DNA from: Lachnospiraceae bacterium
GTDB lineage: Bacteria > Bacillota > Clostridia > Lachnospirales > Lachnospiraceae
Assembly: GCA_910575255.1 (NCBI GenBank)
Contig: CAJTEM010000007.1
Location: 62,001-126,000 of the forward strand
Direction of reading: 5' to 3'
Length of the DNA: 64,000 bases
How positions within the stretch are numbered: position 1 is the first letter of the stretch; every line of letters begins with the position of its first letter. Position numbers and translations under genes: made by a program. This document shows, one piece after another, positions 53,299 to 62,025 of this stretch. Under the pieces are notes generated by a model. The model had not been told where the DNA came from and made no database searches. It saw only the letters and a program-made list of their open reading frames with translations.

Positions 53299-53327
53299 AT
53301 TTTAGTACGATTTTTATCTTCTGTCAA
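53299..53327 (-). promoter_or_regulatory. Promoter of the RNA-repair operon
   Basis: TTGACA (53322-53327) and TAAAAT (53299-53304) are 17 bp apart on the minus strand. A divergent TTGACA-17-TATAAA (53338-53366) faces the MarR remnant 10 bp away. Confidence 0.75.
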
Positions 53328-53337
53328 ATAAAGAGGC

Positions 53338-53700
53338 TTGACAAATCCAAATGGTACCTGTATAAAAAGGCGGGTCATGGTGGTTCATCTGACGGAAAAG
53401 GGAAAAACAGTACAGCAGCCCCCATTGGATTATGAGGAAATCCTCGGTTGTTTATCCCAGAAGGAACTGCATCAATTCGGGAATTATTTAGAACGTATCA
53501 TTGTGGCCTTCCGGACGCAAGCGAGCGTTGGCCGGGAGGAAAATGCTATGGATGACTGGATGGAAAAGACAAGAGAGGTCATTGGCTTTGCCCTTGAGTT
53601 GGCGGAGTTGACGCAGTGGAGGCGGGCAATTTCTTGGTACAAGAAAAATAGCAGAGCATTGATTTTCATGCTCCGCTATTCGTATTTGGGAATCATATAA
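53338..53700 (+). pseudogene. C-terminal remnant of a MarR-family regulator
   Basis: The frame encodes RRVMVVHLTEKGKTVQ and then a helical region to ERIIVAFRTQ, which matches the wing and C-terminal dimerisation helix of MarR proteins. The DNA-recognition helix and the N-terminal half are missing. A consensus promoter (TTGACA at 53338, TATAAA at 53361) overlaps the beginning, but its predicted start lies only a few bases before the first ATG (53377). The last third may be out of the original frame. A hairpin (AATAGC...GCTATT, near 53647-53681) overlaps the end. Confidence 0.55.
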
Positions 53701-53722
53701 GTCAAATTGAAAATCTGTGTCC

Positions 53723-55726
53723 TTACTCCCCAGCCATCATCATCATAATCTCATTGCTCCGGGCAATAAACTTCGTCATCCGCTCCGGGTTCAGGGTGCC
53801 ATGGCTTAACAGGGCCAGATCATACAGCTGCTCACAGAACTTGGGCGTGTTCTCCCCGTCTTTATGGTTTAACACATACTGCACCAGCTTGTGGTTGGCA
53901 TTGAGTACCAGTGTCTCGCCGGCGCCGCCGAACATGGAGGGATCCATGCCGTACATATTGTACATCTTCATCATATCCTGCATCCGGCGGCTCTCCTCGG
54001 CCACAGTCAGCATGGAGGAGATATTCTCGTTCTTCAGCTTCTCCACCTTGACCTCCAGCTTGTCATTGCCCAAAGCCTTCTTAAAGATCTCCGTCAGGGT
54101 TTCCGCCGTCTTTTTAAACTCCTCGTCATCCTCCTTCACCTCTTCCTTGAAGGTGTCGTTGAGATCCGCATCAATCCGGAGGAATTTGAGACCCTCGTTC
54201 TTCTGCTCCAAGTGATTGATGAAGGGACTGTCAATATTGTGGGGAAGAATCACCGCATCCAGCCCTTCCTCCTTGAACATATTGATATACTGGCTCTGCT
54301 CCTTCTCGTCCGTCACATAGAACACCTTGTTCTCGTGCTTCTCCTTGTTCTCCTCCAGGCAGTCCTTCAGGGTCAGGTACTTTTTGTCCAAGTTCTTAAA
54401 GAGAATGTAATCATTCATCTTCTCGGCAAATTTCTCATCCTTGATGCAGCCGAACTTGATAAAGGGAGCAATGTCATCCCAGTACTTCTCGTAATTCTCC
54501 CGGTCGGTCTTGCACATGCCGGTCAGCTTGTCCGCCACCTTCTTGGTGATGTAATCGGAGATCTTCTTCACAAAACCATCGTTCTGCAGGGCGCTCCGGG
54601 AAACGTTCAGGGGCAGATCCGGACAGTCGATAGCGCCCTTTAAGAGCATCAAAAACTCCGGAATCACTTCCTTTATATTGTCCGCAATAAATACCTGGGT
54701 GTTGTAAAGCTTGATGGTGCCTTCAATAGAATCATACTCCGTGTTGATCTTGGGGAAGTAGAGAATTCCCTTCAGGTTAAACGGATAATCCATATTCAGG
54801 TGAATCCAGAACAGAGGTTCCTTGTAATCCATAAACACCTTCCGGTAGAAGCTTCTGTACTCCTCCTCCGTGCACTCATTGGGATGCTTGTTCCACAGCG
54901 GGGTGGTGTCATTAAGGGCCACCGGGCGCTTTAAGATCTTGTAGCGCTCCTTGGAGGGCTCGATCTCCACCGTCTCCTTCTCCCCGTTCTCGTTCTCCTT
55001 CTCCTCGGTCTTGGCCGGCTCCACCACGGTCTCCACAATGGTGTCCTTGTCCGTCAACTCTTCCTTGTCAATGGTCTCATACTCCGGCTCTGCCTTGGCA
55101 TTGCTTAAATAAATCGGAATCGGCATGAAGGAGCAGTACTTATCCAGCACCTCTCTGGCCCGGTATTCATTGGAAAACTCGTAGCTGTCCTCATTCAGAT
55201 ACAGGGTGATAACCGTGCCCTGGTCCTCCTTGTCCCCGTCCTTCATCTCAAAGGTCAGGCCGCCCTCAGACTCCCAGTGCACCGGCCTGCTGCCTTCCCT
55301 GTAGGAAAGGGAATCGATAGTCACCTTGTCCGCCACCATAAATGCCGAATAAAATCCCAACCCGAAATGCCCGATGATCTGATCCTCATTGGCCTTGTCC
55401 TTATATTTCTCTAAGAAATCCTGAGCGCCGGAAAATGCGATCTGATTGATATACTCTTCCACTTCCTCCGCCGTCATACCCAGACCATTGTCCTGCACCC
55501 GGATGGACTTTTCATCCGAATCCACAGTGATCTGAATCTTGTACTCCATATCCTCCGGCTTGGCGTACTCTCCCATCAGCTCCAGCTTCTTTAACTTGGT
55601 GATGGCATCGCAGCCATTGGACACCAGTTCCCGGTAGAAGATGTCATGGTCCGAATAAAGCCACTTTTTGATAATCGGAAATATGTTCTCACTGTTGATC
55701 GATAAATTGCCTGATTTGCTGCCCAT
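53723..55726 (-). CDS. htpG: Molecular chaperone HtpG (Hsp90)
   Basis: A 667-residue Hsp90 homologue. The N-terminal GHKL ATPase has ELVSNGCDAITKLKKL near residue 35, VQDNGLGMTAEEV near 78 and GHFGLGFYSAFMVA near 118. An acidic linker (TEEKENENGEKET) at about 240-255 and the middle and C-terminal dimerisation domains follow. The length exceeds the E. coli protein by about 40 residues, mainly from the linker. The ATG at 55726 has AGGAGTGATATGCG upstream. The promoter 55923-55951 is paired with a perfect CIRCE element, so HrcA repression is expected. Confidence 0.96.
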   Translation of the reverse strand: MGSKSGNLSINSENIFPIIKKWLYSDHDIFYRELVSNGCDAITKLKKLELMGEYAKPEDMEYKIQITVDSDEKSIRVQDNGLGMTAEEVEEYINQIAFSGAQDFLEKYKDKANEDQIIGHFGLGFYSAFMVADKVTIDSLSYREGSRPVHWESEGGLTFEMKDGDKEDQGTVITLYLNEDSYEFSNEYRAREVLDKYCSFMPIPIYLSNAKAEPEYETIDKEELTDKDTIVETVVEPAKTEEKENENGEKETVEIEPSKERYKILKRPVALNDTTPLWNKHPNECTEEEYRSFYRKVFMDYKEPLFWIHLNMDYPFNLKGILYFPKINTEYDSIEGTIKLYNTQVFIADNIKEVIPEFLMLLKGAIDCPDLPLNVSRSALQNDGFVKKISDYITKKVADKLTGMCKTDRENYEKYWDDIAPFIKFGCIKDEKFAEKMNDYILFKNLDKKYLTLKDCLEENKEKHENKVFYVTDEKEQSQYINMFKEEGLDAVILPHNIDSPFINHLEQKNEGLKFLRIDADLNDTFKEEVKEDDEEFKKTAETLTEIFKKALGNDKLEVKVEKLKNENISSMLTVAEESRRMQDMMKMYNMYGMDPSMFGGAGETLVLNANHKLVQYVLNHKDGENTPKFCEQLYDLALLSHGTLNPERMTKFIARSNEIMMMMAGE

Positions 55727-55922
55727 CGCATATCACTCCTGTTCTTTTATTTTCTTGCTTTTCCGGCATACCACGTTAATCCTGGTTCTCTCTGCACGTT
55801 GCTCTTCTTGCACTTTGTTTTGCTGCTCTTTGTTCTTCCTCCGCCCTCTCAAGGCATCCCCCGCATCCGAAACCAGAACCAGATTCCCTCCGCAATTCCC
55901 TGCCCTGGAATCTCTGGAGTAT

Positions 55923-55985
55923 ATTTTAATACGGAAGCAGCTAATTGTCAACAGAAAATTAGCACTCATTGAAAATGAGTGCTAA
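55923..55985 (-). promoter_or_regulatory. htpG promoter with CIRCE element
   Basis: TTGACA (55946-55951) and TAAAAT (55923-55928) are 17 bp apart. A perfect CIRCE, TTAGCACTC-N9-GAGTGCTAA (55959-55985), lies immediately upstream of the -35 box, the HrcA operator found at heat-shock genes of Firmicutes. Confidence 0.95.
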
Positions 55986-56388
55986 CAACACTGATTATGC
56001 AAAGTATTATCACAGCATAGAACAGGAACGAAAAACCGCATATTCCCAGAATACATAAGCATCGGATAATCCGGTTTTTCCGAATAAAGCCTAGATAATT
56101 CAGCACTCCGATCCCTGTCCAGAAAAGCAAATGTTTTATATCACACAGAATAAACTTCCAGGTATTCCAGTCCTTATAGGTTTCATAGTTGGGGTCGCTG
56201 ATGTCATCATACGAAATTAAAATATTCTCATGAATCAAAGCGGTAAAAAAACAGAAGCCGGCAATGCAGGCAAACAGCCATGTGTATTTTACCGTATTCT
56301 TCCATGCGGAATAAACAATTGCTGCAGGTATGCTCAGGAAAACTCCGGCAAGGCCAAGCAGACAGGTAATCTCTCCATATTTTTCCAT
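55966..56388 (-). CDS. Small unknown membrane protein ending inside CIRCE
   Basis: A 140-residue hydrophobic protein with four membrane segments (about 8-27, 35-50, 82-100 and 110-135). The family is not recognised. Its last codons (VSTHFQ and stop) are read from the CIRCE operator of htpG, so the C-terminus may be a rearrangement product. Upstream it is preceded by the duplicated htpG leader and its CIRCE promoter, so it may now be heat-shock regulated. AAGGAG is 14 nt before the ATG, a weak spacing. Confidence 0.6.
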   Translation of the reverse strand: MEKYGEITCLLGLAGVFLSIPAAIVYSAWKNTVKYTWLFACIAGFCFFTALIHENILISYDDISDPNYETYKDWNTWKFILCDIKHLLFWTGIGVLNYLGFIRKNRIIRCLCILGICGFSFLFYAVIILCIISVVSTHFQ

Positions 56389-56402
56389 AACGTGTCTGTC
56401 TC

Positions 56403-56450
56403 ACTCCTTGATATATGCAATCCCCTTTTCCTTCAAAAACTGCCCCATCC
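56403..56450. repeat. 48-bp copy of the DUF5721 gene 3' end
   Basis: This segment is identical to 61422-61469, the last codons of the DUF5721 gene (GQFLKEKGIAYIKE), except for the stop codon context. It is fused on its right to the start of a duplicated htpG leader. Confidence 0.9.
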
Positions 56451-56654
56451 CTGCCCATCGCATATCACTGTTCTTTTGTTTTCTTACTTTCTCGGCATAC
56501 CACGTCAGAACGTGTCTAAAAATTGCAGTTCGTGGGACACTGTAGGTACCCCTTGCGGGGATTTGGCTCAAATATACCGCTCTCAAAAAAGATCTTCTCC
56601 ATATTCTGAACCAGATTCCATCCGCAATTTCTTTCCCTGGAATCTCTGCAGTAT
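56451..56654 (-). repeat. Duplicated htpG leader with start codon
   Basis: The stretch repeats much of 55727-55922: CATATCACT, TGTTCTTTT, CGGCATACCACGT, ACCAGATTCC and CCTGGAATCTCTG in the same order, including the htpG ATGGGCAG start, after which the sequence switches to the DUF5721 end. The middle (about 56515-56600) is unrelated in the two copies; here it includes GTGTCTAAAAATTGCAG. Confidence 0.8.
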
Positions 56655-56715
56655 ATTTTAATACGGAAGCAGTTAATTGTCAACAAAATAAGCACTCGTT
56701 TTTATCGAGTGCTAA
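56655..56715 (-). promoter_or_regulatory. Second CIRCE-controlled promoter
   Basis: TTGACA (56678-56683) and TAAAAT (56655-56660) are 17 bp apart. TAAGCACTC-N9-GAGTGCTAA (56689-56715) is a CIRCE with one mismatch. The whole unit duplicates the htpG control region and now faces the 140-residue membrane protein gene. Confidence 0.9.
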
Positions 56716-56759
56716 TAGCCATTCTTTTGCCTCTTTTCAACGTCGCGTCTGTAATAGCA

Positions 56760-57824
56760 TTAATCAATAGCATAAATACCTAACAGTTCCTCAATATGAT
56801 TACCTTTAACCTTGATTCTTAAATTCATCCAATATTGTTTATGTGCATAAAAATCATCCAGCCACTCGGTAGCATTTTTTCCATTTACAGGAAAGCCATA
56901 ATCGCTTTCACTTTCAATAATTATTTTTGTTGTATCATCTACATAGAAATCCCCTTCTGTTAAATCATAAAATCCCTGTGTCCAATCCCCTCCTGCCGGA
57001 ATCCGAAATTCATCATATCCCTCAATAACCCCAGAATAATGATAGACACCGTTTTCCTTGACCAAATGACCACAAGAACCTTCATATATAGGTTCACTAT
57101 CATTTAGCACATGATTTGCCAGCCAAAGCTCCGTCTTTCCATCCCCTTCGGCTAAAACACCACCCGATGTATAAGCCTTGACCTTTTTCTCAAACAGGTC
57201 ATAGTCCTTTTCACCACGCACTGTATCATAAATAATATGAACCGAATATTCTTCAATGACGTTTTTCGTATAATCCGGTTTAAAATCATATAAAATGTAT
57301 GTCAAGTCTCCTTCCCCTTGATAAATGCCATTTGTTTTCTTCAACAAACAGGCTTTTCCATTCCTGATACACAAATGGAGTTCGCTGCGAAAATTTTGAT
57401 AAATTTCCCTTGATATTTCCTTTACCTGATTTTGAGAAATGGCATATATTCCGATATAGGTAGCATTATCAGAACCTTCTCTCCATCGCACCACCATTTC
57501 CTCATGCCCATTATTGCTCAGATCCACTAAAGCAATCTGCACATTTCTTCCCGCAAAATTCTGATTGATAAAACGCATATAAACTGCTTCGTCTGCTATT
57601 TCGTTTTGCTCGTTGCCTGTTTTAATCCAGTATCCATTCTTGTCAAACTGGTATAGTTTTCCCTCGATGAATTGAGATCTGCTGCAAGGGTAAGAACCAT
57701 CTCCATTTTGGTACCACCAGTATCCGCCATCTTGAACCCAGCCAGCTCCATAAGTATTCACAGCAGAAGCAGTAACAAATATCCCTGTCATCAATGTCAG
57801 ATAAAATCTTTTAAATTTTTTCAT
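56760..57824 (-). CDS. Secreted protein with an N-terminal cell-wall-binding motif
   Basis: A 354-residue exported protein. After the signal (FYLTLMTGIFVTASAVNTYG) one or two cell-wall-binding-type units are seen (WVQDGGYWWYQNGDGS, KLYQFDKNGYWI). The remaining 280 residues form a soluble domain with LVDLSNNGHEEMVVRW (a calcium-loop-like strand), LTYILYDFKPDYT and YGFPVNGKNATEWLDDFY. I do not recognise the domain. The ATG at 57824 follows GGAG. It is the last gene of an A+T-rich three-gene island and probably a surface protein. Confidence 0.75.
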   Translation of the reverse strand: MKKFKRFYLTLMTGIFVTASAVNTYGAGWVQDGGYWWYQNGDGSYPCSRSQFIEGKLYQFDKNGYWIKTGNEQNEIADEAVYMRFINQNFAGRNVQIALVDLSNNGHEEMVVRWREGSDNATYIGIYAISQNQVKEISREIYQNFRSELHLCIRNGKACLLKKTNGIYQGEGDLTYILYDFKPDYTKNVIEEYSVHIIYDTVRGEKDYDLFEKKVKAYTSGGVLAEGDGKTELWLANHVLNDSEPIYEGSCGHLVKENGVYHYSGVIEGYDEFRIPAGGDWTQGFYDLTEGDFYVDDTTKIIIESESDYGFPVNGKNATEWLDDFYAHKQYWMNLRIKVKGNHIEELLGIYAID

Positions 57825-57939
57825 TTCATTCTCCAATCTTGATTTTCTCCGTAATCCGCTAAAAACCCTGACTATCCGTATAATTAGTAACAATGCCAAT
57901 CTGGCCCGCTGTTAAACGCACATTTCTGATACCTCCCTT

Positions 57940-59247
57940 CTATTTTTGCATATTTATTTTCCTGACCATAAACAGTGCCAGGTTTTTTCCCTTATTAATG
58001 AGCAGCCCATACATGGTTTCCACCACTGTCACCACTAAATTATCTATCAAAAAGGCTATCCCAAAAGAAACCAGCAAAGTCACAATCAGAGATAACAATA
58101 TTCCGCCTATATAAAAATATTGGCTCACATCAATCCGAAAGACGGCTCTGGTAACAAAAAAGAGAACATACCAATGAATCAAAATAATTGAAAAACTGTA
58201 CCGACTCAATATTCGGAGAAACACATTTCCTTTAGAAAAAAAGCGGGGAATAGAAAAGACCAATGAAAATAAGCTCATAGCTATCATCAACATGGTAGGA
58301 GAACAGTTACAGCAAATATTGAGGAATTCCTCTCGGCTATAAGTATGTATACAATACATAGTAATGAAAATACTTACTCCTCCCATTGCCATAATCGGAC
58401 CATCATAGGATCTCGTTTCTTTTTGAGCAATCCAATAACCAGCAATTGCCACCCCGATCCAAGAAGACAGCAACGGGGTTACTGCACAAGGAATCGGACT
58501 ATAAGTAGTAAAATACATGCAAATTCCGCTAACAGCTACCATAGCTGTCAATGTTTTATATGGTATATTTCTGCACATATAGCGAAAAAATGGAATTACG
58601 ACATACAGTCCTAAGATCACATACATTAACCAATAGTGCGGTGACTCCGATGTATCCCCCATAAAAAATCGTCTTAGAACCCAACCTACAGTATAAAAAT
58701 TGATATGTTCCAACTCCCCATTAATCCACAAATAGAAAATAAAATATACCAGCATGGGGCTTACTATTTTCTCCATGCGATAAAGATAAAAATCCCATAG
58801 TTTATTCTCTTTATAAGGCAGTAGCAATGCTCCGCTCAGCATCACATAAAGCAAATTGCAAACCAGGCAAAACACATACAAAACCGTCATCCAATAAAAT
58901 ACCCTTCCTTCTGGCACCATTCCGCTATCCATATCCATTTGTATTGCATGTGTCGTAATTACCATAACTACTGCCATAAGCCGAAGCCAATCATATTCGT
59001 ATATCCTTTTCCTTCCAATCCCGGATTCCTTTCCAGACTCATTCTCTATTCCCAAAATTTTCTGAATATATTTTGGTGTTCTCTTGAGTCTTCGAATATG
59101 AATACTTACTGCCAATACCACCACTATACTCATAACCAACATTTTTTTTGGTCCTAAGCCCATCCTCTGCATCCACATTAACAGAAAAAAACCCAAAAAC
59201 CCCCAAAACAGGCAATCTATCAACTTCCTTTTTTTAATCCACATCAT
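57940..59247 (-). CDS. Acyltransferase 3 family membrane protein
   Basis: A 435-residue integral membrane acyltransferase (Acyl_transf_3 family). The family motif EYDWLRLMAVVMVITTHA lies near residue 85, with the catalytic His in TTHA. About ten hydrophobic segments follow, and YSFSIILIHWYVLFF is typical of the last third. These enzymes O-acetylate or O-acylate cell-wall or exopolysaccharide sugars. The ATG at 59247 was chosen for AAGG upstream; the frame opens at 59289. Second gene of the island. Confidence 0.85.
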   Translation of the reverse strand: MMWIKKRKLIDCLFWGFLGFFLLMWMQRMGLGPKKMLVMSIVVVLAVSIHIRRLKRTPKYIQKILGIENESGKESGIGRKRIYEYDWLRLMAVVMVITTHAIQMDMDSGMVPEGRVFYWMTVLYVFCLVCNLLYVMLSGALLLPYKENKLWDFYLYRMEKIVSPMLVYFIFYLWINGELEHINFYTVGWVLRRFFMGDTSESPHYWLMYVILGLYVVIPFFRYMCRNIPYKTLTAMVAVSGICMYFTTYSPIPCAVTPLLSSWIGVAIAGYWIAQKETRSYDGPIMAMGGVSIFITMYCIHTYSREEFLNICCNCSPTMLMIAMSLFSLVFSIPRFFSKGNVFLRILSRYSFSIILIHWYVLFFVTRAVFRIDVSQYFYIGGILLSLIVTLLVSFGIAFLIDNLVVTVVETMYGLLINKGKNLALFMVRKINMQK

Positions 59248-59326
59248 ATTACCAACCTTTTTCTCTATTGAGAACACGCTATTCCTCATTACTTATTATG
59301 AAAGTTCAGCATTGAAAAACCGGCGA

Positions 59327-60934
59327 TTATTGCGATAATTTTACTACAATCAGATCATCCAACTTAAAAACAGAACCTGCTTTCGGCCATATCGGTTTGT
59401 TTTTTCCTGCTTCCATAGCCTTTTCATAATCAGAAGCAGAAACCCTTCCTATGGGAATCCCTAAAGTTTGAAAGTACTCACAAACCCGAGCAGAAACACC
59501 TACTTCGCTAGTTGCATCCCACTGGAATACAGAATGCCCAATTACATCTCCGTAAGTAGGATGTCCGGCTAGTTCTACTCCTTTTGAACCGATAAATACT
59601 ACTTTACAATCTGCTAAATTCTCTTGTCTTGCAACATAACAGACCGTACTATAAATTCGGTTAGCCATTAAATTATCCGACACATAAACTTCATGGGCTG
59701 TTTCAAAAAGTTCATTAGTAGCAACCATCTGTTTCCATGCAAGAGAACAAGAAAAAAACACAGTAAACCAATATGCTGCCAAACGCAAGTGACTCCATTT
59801 TGCTAATAACTTAGGCAGTAAGGCACATATCAAAAACAGATATGCCGCAAATACCAGCGCAAATGTCAGATGGGCACGAATCGGCTGAGCCATTCCTGTA
59901 AGAAGTGTAATCATTATTGGTGTGGTAAATAATACAAAAAGGCCAAACAAGCAACATAACAGATTTTTCCTCCGCTTCCTCCACCCACACCAAATAACTA
60001 ACAAGGATGCAATAATAGCTACCCGCACAAAAAAACCAGAAAAAAACAAAGGCAATTCCGCCTGATATACTCTCCTAAAATCCATAGCTACAAAAAACAG
60101 ACAATCTCTCAATGCTTGTGTTTTCCAAGCAAACATAGAATCCACATAGGAAGTGTCACCCTGTACGTGCCACACAAAAAATAAAGCAAGAAACTGAGTA
60201 ATTAAAAATCCTGCCAGAAACAGAAGAACATTTAAAATTCCCTCACGCCAACCAATATTCACCTCTCCTGCCTGATACGAAATAAGATACGCTAATACCG
60301 TAAGTGCAATATAGAAAGCTGGAAAGGCCTGGTAAGTTCCCATGGACCAAACCATAAGTACTAATGCTGGCAAATACCAAATTGGTGATTGTCCTTTCCT
60401 AATTCCCATTTGGGCACAGTACATACCCATCACACTAAATATCATAGCCAAAGCAATTTCAAAAGCTTGAAGCACAAAATAGAACTGTTCTGCCAAACAG
60501 GGTGCTGATAAAAATAATGCTGAAAACGGAATCATTCCCCTATGGAAATATTTGTCATTCCCACTCAAACGCCAAAAGCAGAAGCCTGTCAACAGGATAA
60601 ACAGCCACAAAGCAATCATCATAAGCAAATTGGCCAAAGTAGGCGTAAGCCGCAAAAATGAAAACACTTTTTTTATCAAAACCATCCCAAAACGGTGACT
60701 TCCATACATAACAACTAAATATCCCTGAGGATCTATCAGCATATTATCGCTATCTATAAAAATATCCTCATGAAACAAGCGAATCCCATATAAAAGAAGT
60801 ATCCACACTGCCGTAAACCAACGCAGCAATTTGGTGGAATAAACATAGGTTCGGAATTCTTCAATTTCCCTATGAATCTCTGCTAAAAATAGAAACCATC
60901 TTTTTGCAATCTCATTTTTCCACATGTATTCCAT
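59327..60934 (-). CDS. GtrII-like membrane glucosyltransferase
   Basis: A 535-residue membrane protein with about eleven hydrophobic segments, similar to the Glucos_trans_II (GtrII) family that adds glucose to surface polysaccharide from a lipid carrier. The motifs IDSDNMLIDPQGYLVVMYGSH (shown in two parts here: IDSDNML and GYLVVMYGSH), WSMGTYQAFPAFYIAL and TTPIMITLLTGMAQPIRAHL are in the positions expected for the family. The soluble C-terminal domain of about 140 residues holds VVFIGSKG. The second Met (60925) has better spacing from AAAGG. First gene of the island. Confidence 0.75.
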   Translation of the reverse strand: MEYMWKNEIAKRWFLFLAEIHREIEEFRTYVYSTKLLRWFTAVWILLLYGIRLFHEDIFIDSDNMLIDPQGYLVVMYGSHRFGMVLIKKVFSFLRLTPTLANLLMMIALWLFILLTGFCFWRLSGNDKYFHRGMIPFSALFLSAPCLAEQFYFVLQAFEIALAMIFSVMGMYCAQMGIRKGQSPIWYLPALVLMVWSMGTYQAFPAFYIALTVLAYLISYQAGEVNIGWREGILNVLLFLAGFLITQFLALFFVWHVQGDTSYVDSMFAWKTQALRDCLFFVAMDFRRVYQAELPLFFSGFFVRVAIIASLLVIWCGWRKRRKNLLCCLFGLFVLFTTPIMITLLTGMAQPIRAHLTFALVFAAYLFLICALLPKLLAKWSHLRLAAYWFTVFFSCSLAWKQMVATNELFETAHEVYVSDNLMANRIYSTVCYVARQENLADCKVVFIGSKGVELAGHPTYGDVIGHSVFQWDATSEVGVSARVCEYFQTLGIPIGRVSASDYEKAMEAGKNKPIWPKAGSVFKLDDLIVVKLSQ

Positions 60935-61419
60935 ACCTTTTCAATGTAATGAAATATTCAAACATTTACCAAACGCCTCAGTCCATATAAAACCGTACCT
61001 TTTTCTTTGAAAAGCAATAAGAATTAATATCATGTTCATAATATAAATTATTAAAAGTAAATATAGGAAAATTGCCCGGATCCAGACAGAATGTATTGAG
61101 AAAAACAGATTTCTTTTTCAAAAAAATCTAAATAACACTTGCATCTTGAAACTGTATGGTGTATTATCATAGCGAAAACAAAAAATCCAAAAATTGTATG
61201 TTTTTCACTTGGTATAATTTATATTATAAGAAGTATAATATTTTTTCGTGAAATGACATTCATTTTTTAATATCAGACAATTAGTATTGTTCTTTATTTT
61301 CTATTCTTTTCCCTTTTTAATTAGCAGTTGCTATTTGAAACATTGTGTACCTGTGTATAGATATATAGATGAAGGACTTTCCGAAAAGTTCGGAAAGCCC
61401 AACGCAACATAAATGTTTT
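60935..61419. other. A+T-rich intergenic region with no supported gene
   Basis: This stretch of about 485 bp is markedly A+T-rich, with several TATAAT-like strings (for example near 61215 and 61250) but no convincing reading frame. A small hairpin CTTTCCGAA/TTCGGAAAG (61377-61397) lies downstream of the DUF5721 gene; no T-run follows it. Confidence 0.6.
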
Positions 61420-61917
61420 TTACTCCTTGATATATGCAATCCCCTTTTCCTTCAAAAACTGCCCCATCCATGCATCCCATCCCTGCTCGATCCGCTTATC
61501 CATGGTAAATACCTTCAGGGAAATACCGGTCACGCAGCGCAGGATCTGTTCCTCATAACGGATATTCAGATACAAGCCCCCCACCTGCTCTGCCCCGAAC
61601 TCCGGCTGCACAGACTGAAGGAAACTCTCTACCCCTTCTGCCGGAAGCTGCAGGGTAATCCGAAAACTCTCCGGCAAACGTTTTCCCCGAATCAGAGAAT
61701 AGCAGAAAGGCCGGATCAGCTTCCAGGGCGATAATTCTTTGATGTGGTTCTCCTCTGTCTCCTGCTCGGTAAAATATCCGCTCCGTATTCTTCCATCGAT
61801 GGAAAAGGTATTAAACGTAATGATTGATGCCTCCCGCACAAGCCATCGATCAAATCCCTCCCCCACAAACAAGGAGGAAGTAAAGCCTTTTAAATCCTCA
61901 ATTTTAAGCGCTGTCAT
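61420..61917 (-). CDS. DUF5721 family protein
   Basis: A 165-residue cytosolic protein. MTALKIEDLKGFTSSLFVGE at the start, FTEQETEENHIKELSPWKLI near 55 and the C-terminal WMGQFLKEKGIAYIKE match the DUF5721 family found in Lachnospiraceae. The function is unknown. The ATG at 61917 has GGAGGAG upstream; the frame opens at 62007. Its last 48 bp occur again at 56403-56450. It follows the foldase gene by about 110 bp and may be cotranscribed. Confidence 0.8.
   Translation of the reverse strand: MTALKIEDLKGFTSSLFVGEGFDRWLVREASIITFNTFSIDGRIRSGYFTEQETEENHIKELSPWKLIRPFCYSLIRGKRLPESFRITLQLPAEGVESFLQSVQPEFGAEQVGGLYLNIRYEEQILRCVTGISLKVFTMDKRIEQGWDAWMGQFLKEKGIAYIKE
61422..61469. repeat. 48-bp repeat, original copy within the DUF5721 gene
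   Basis: The 3' end of the DUF5721 gene is identical to 56403-56450. The two copies bound a block of about 5 kb that holds the glycan island and the second CIRCE promoter. Confidence 0.9.
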
Positions 61918-62025
61918 TTCTGACTCTCCTCCCTCATTCGAACCAAATCTCCCACAAATTATGACGCACATCTGACAGAAAGCAATTTTCAAACACACTC
62001 TGGACAATGCCTCAGGACTCTGCTC

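Noticed and set aside
56228-56458. 76-residue frame starting at the duplicated htpG start codon
   Set aside because: It is an artefact of the fusion: the htpG start codon reads out of frame through the copied DUF5721 end and the membrane gene.
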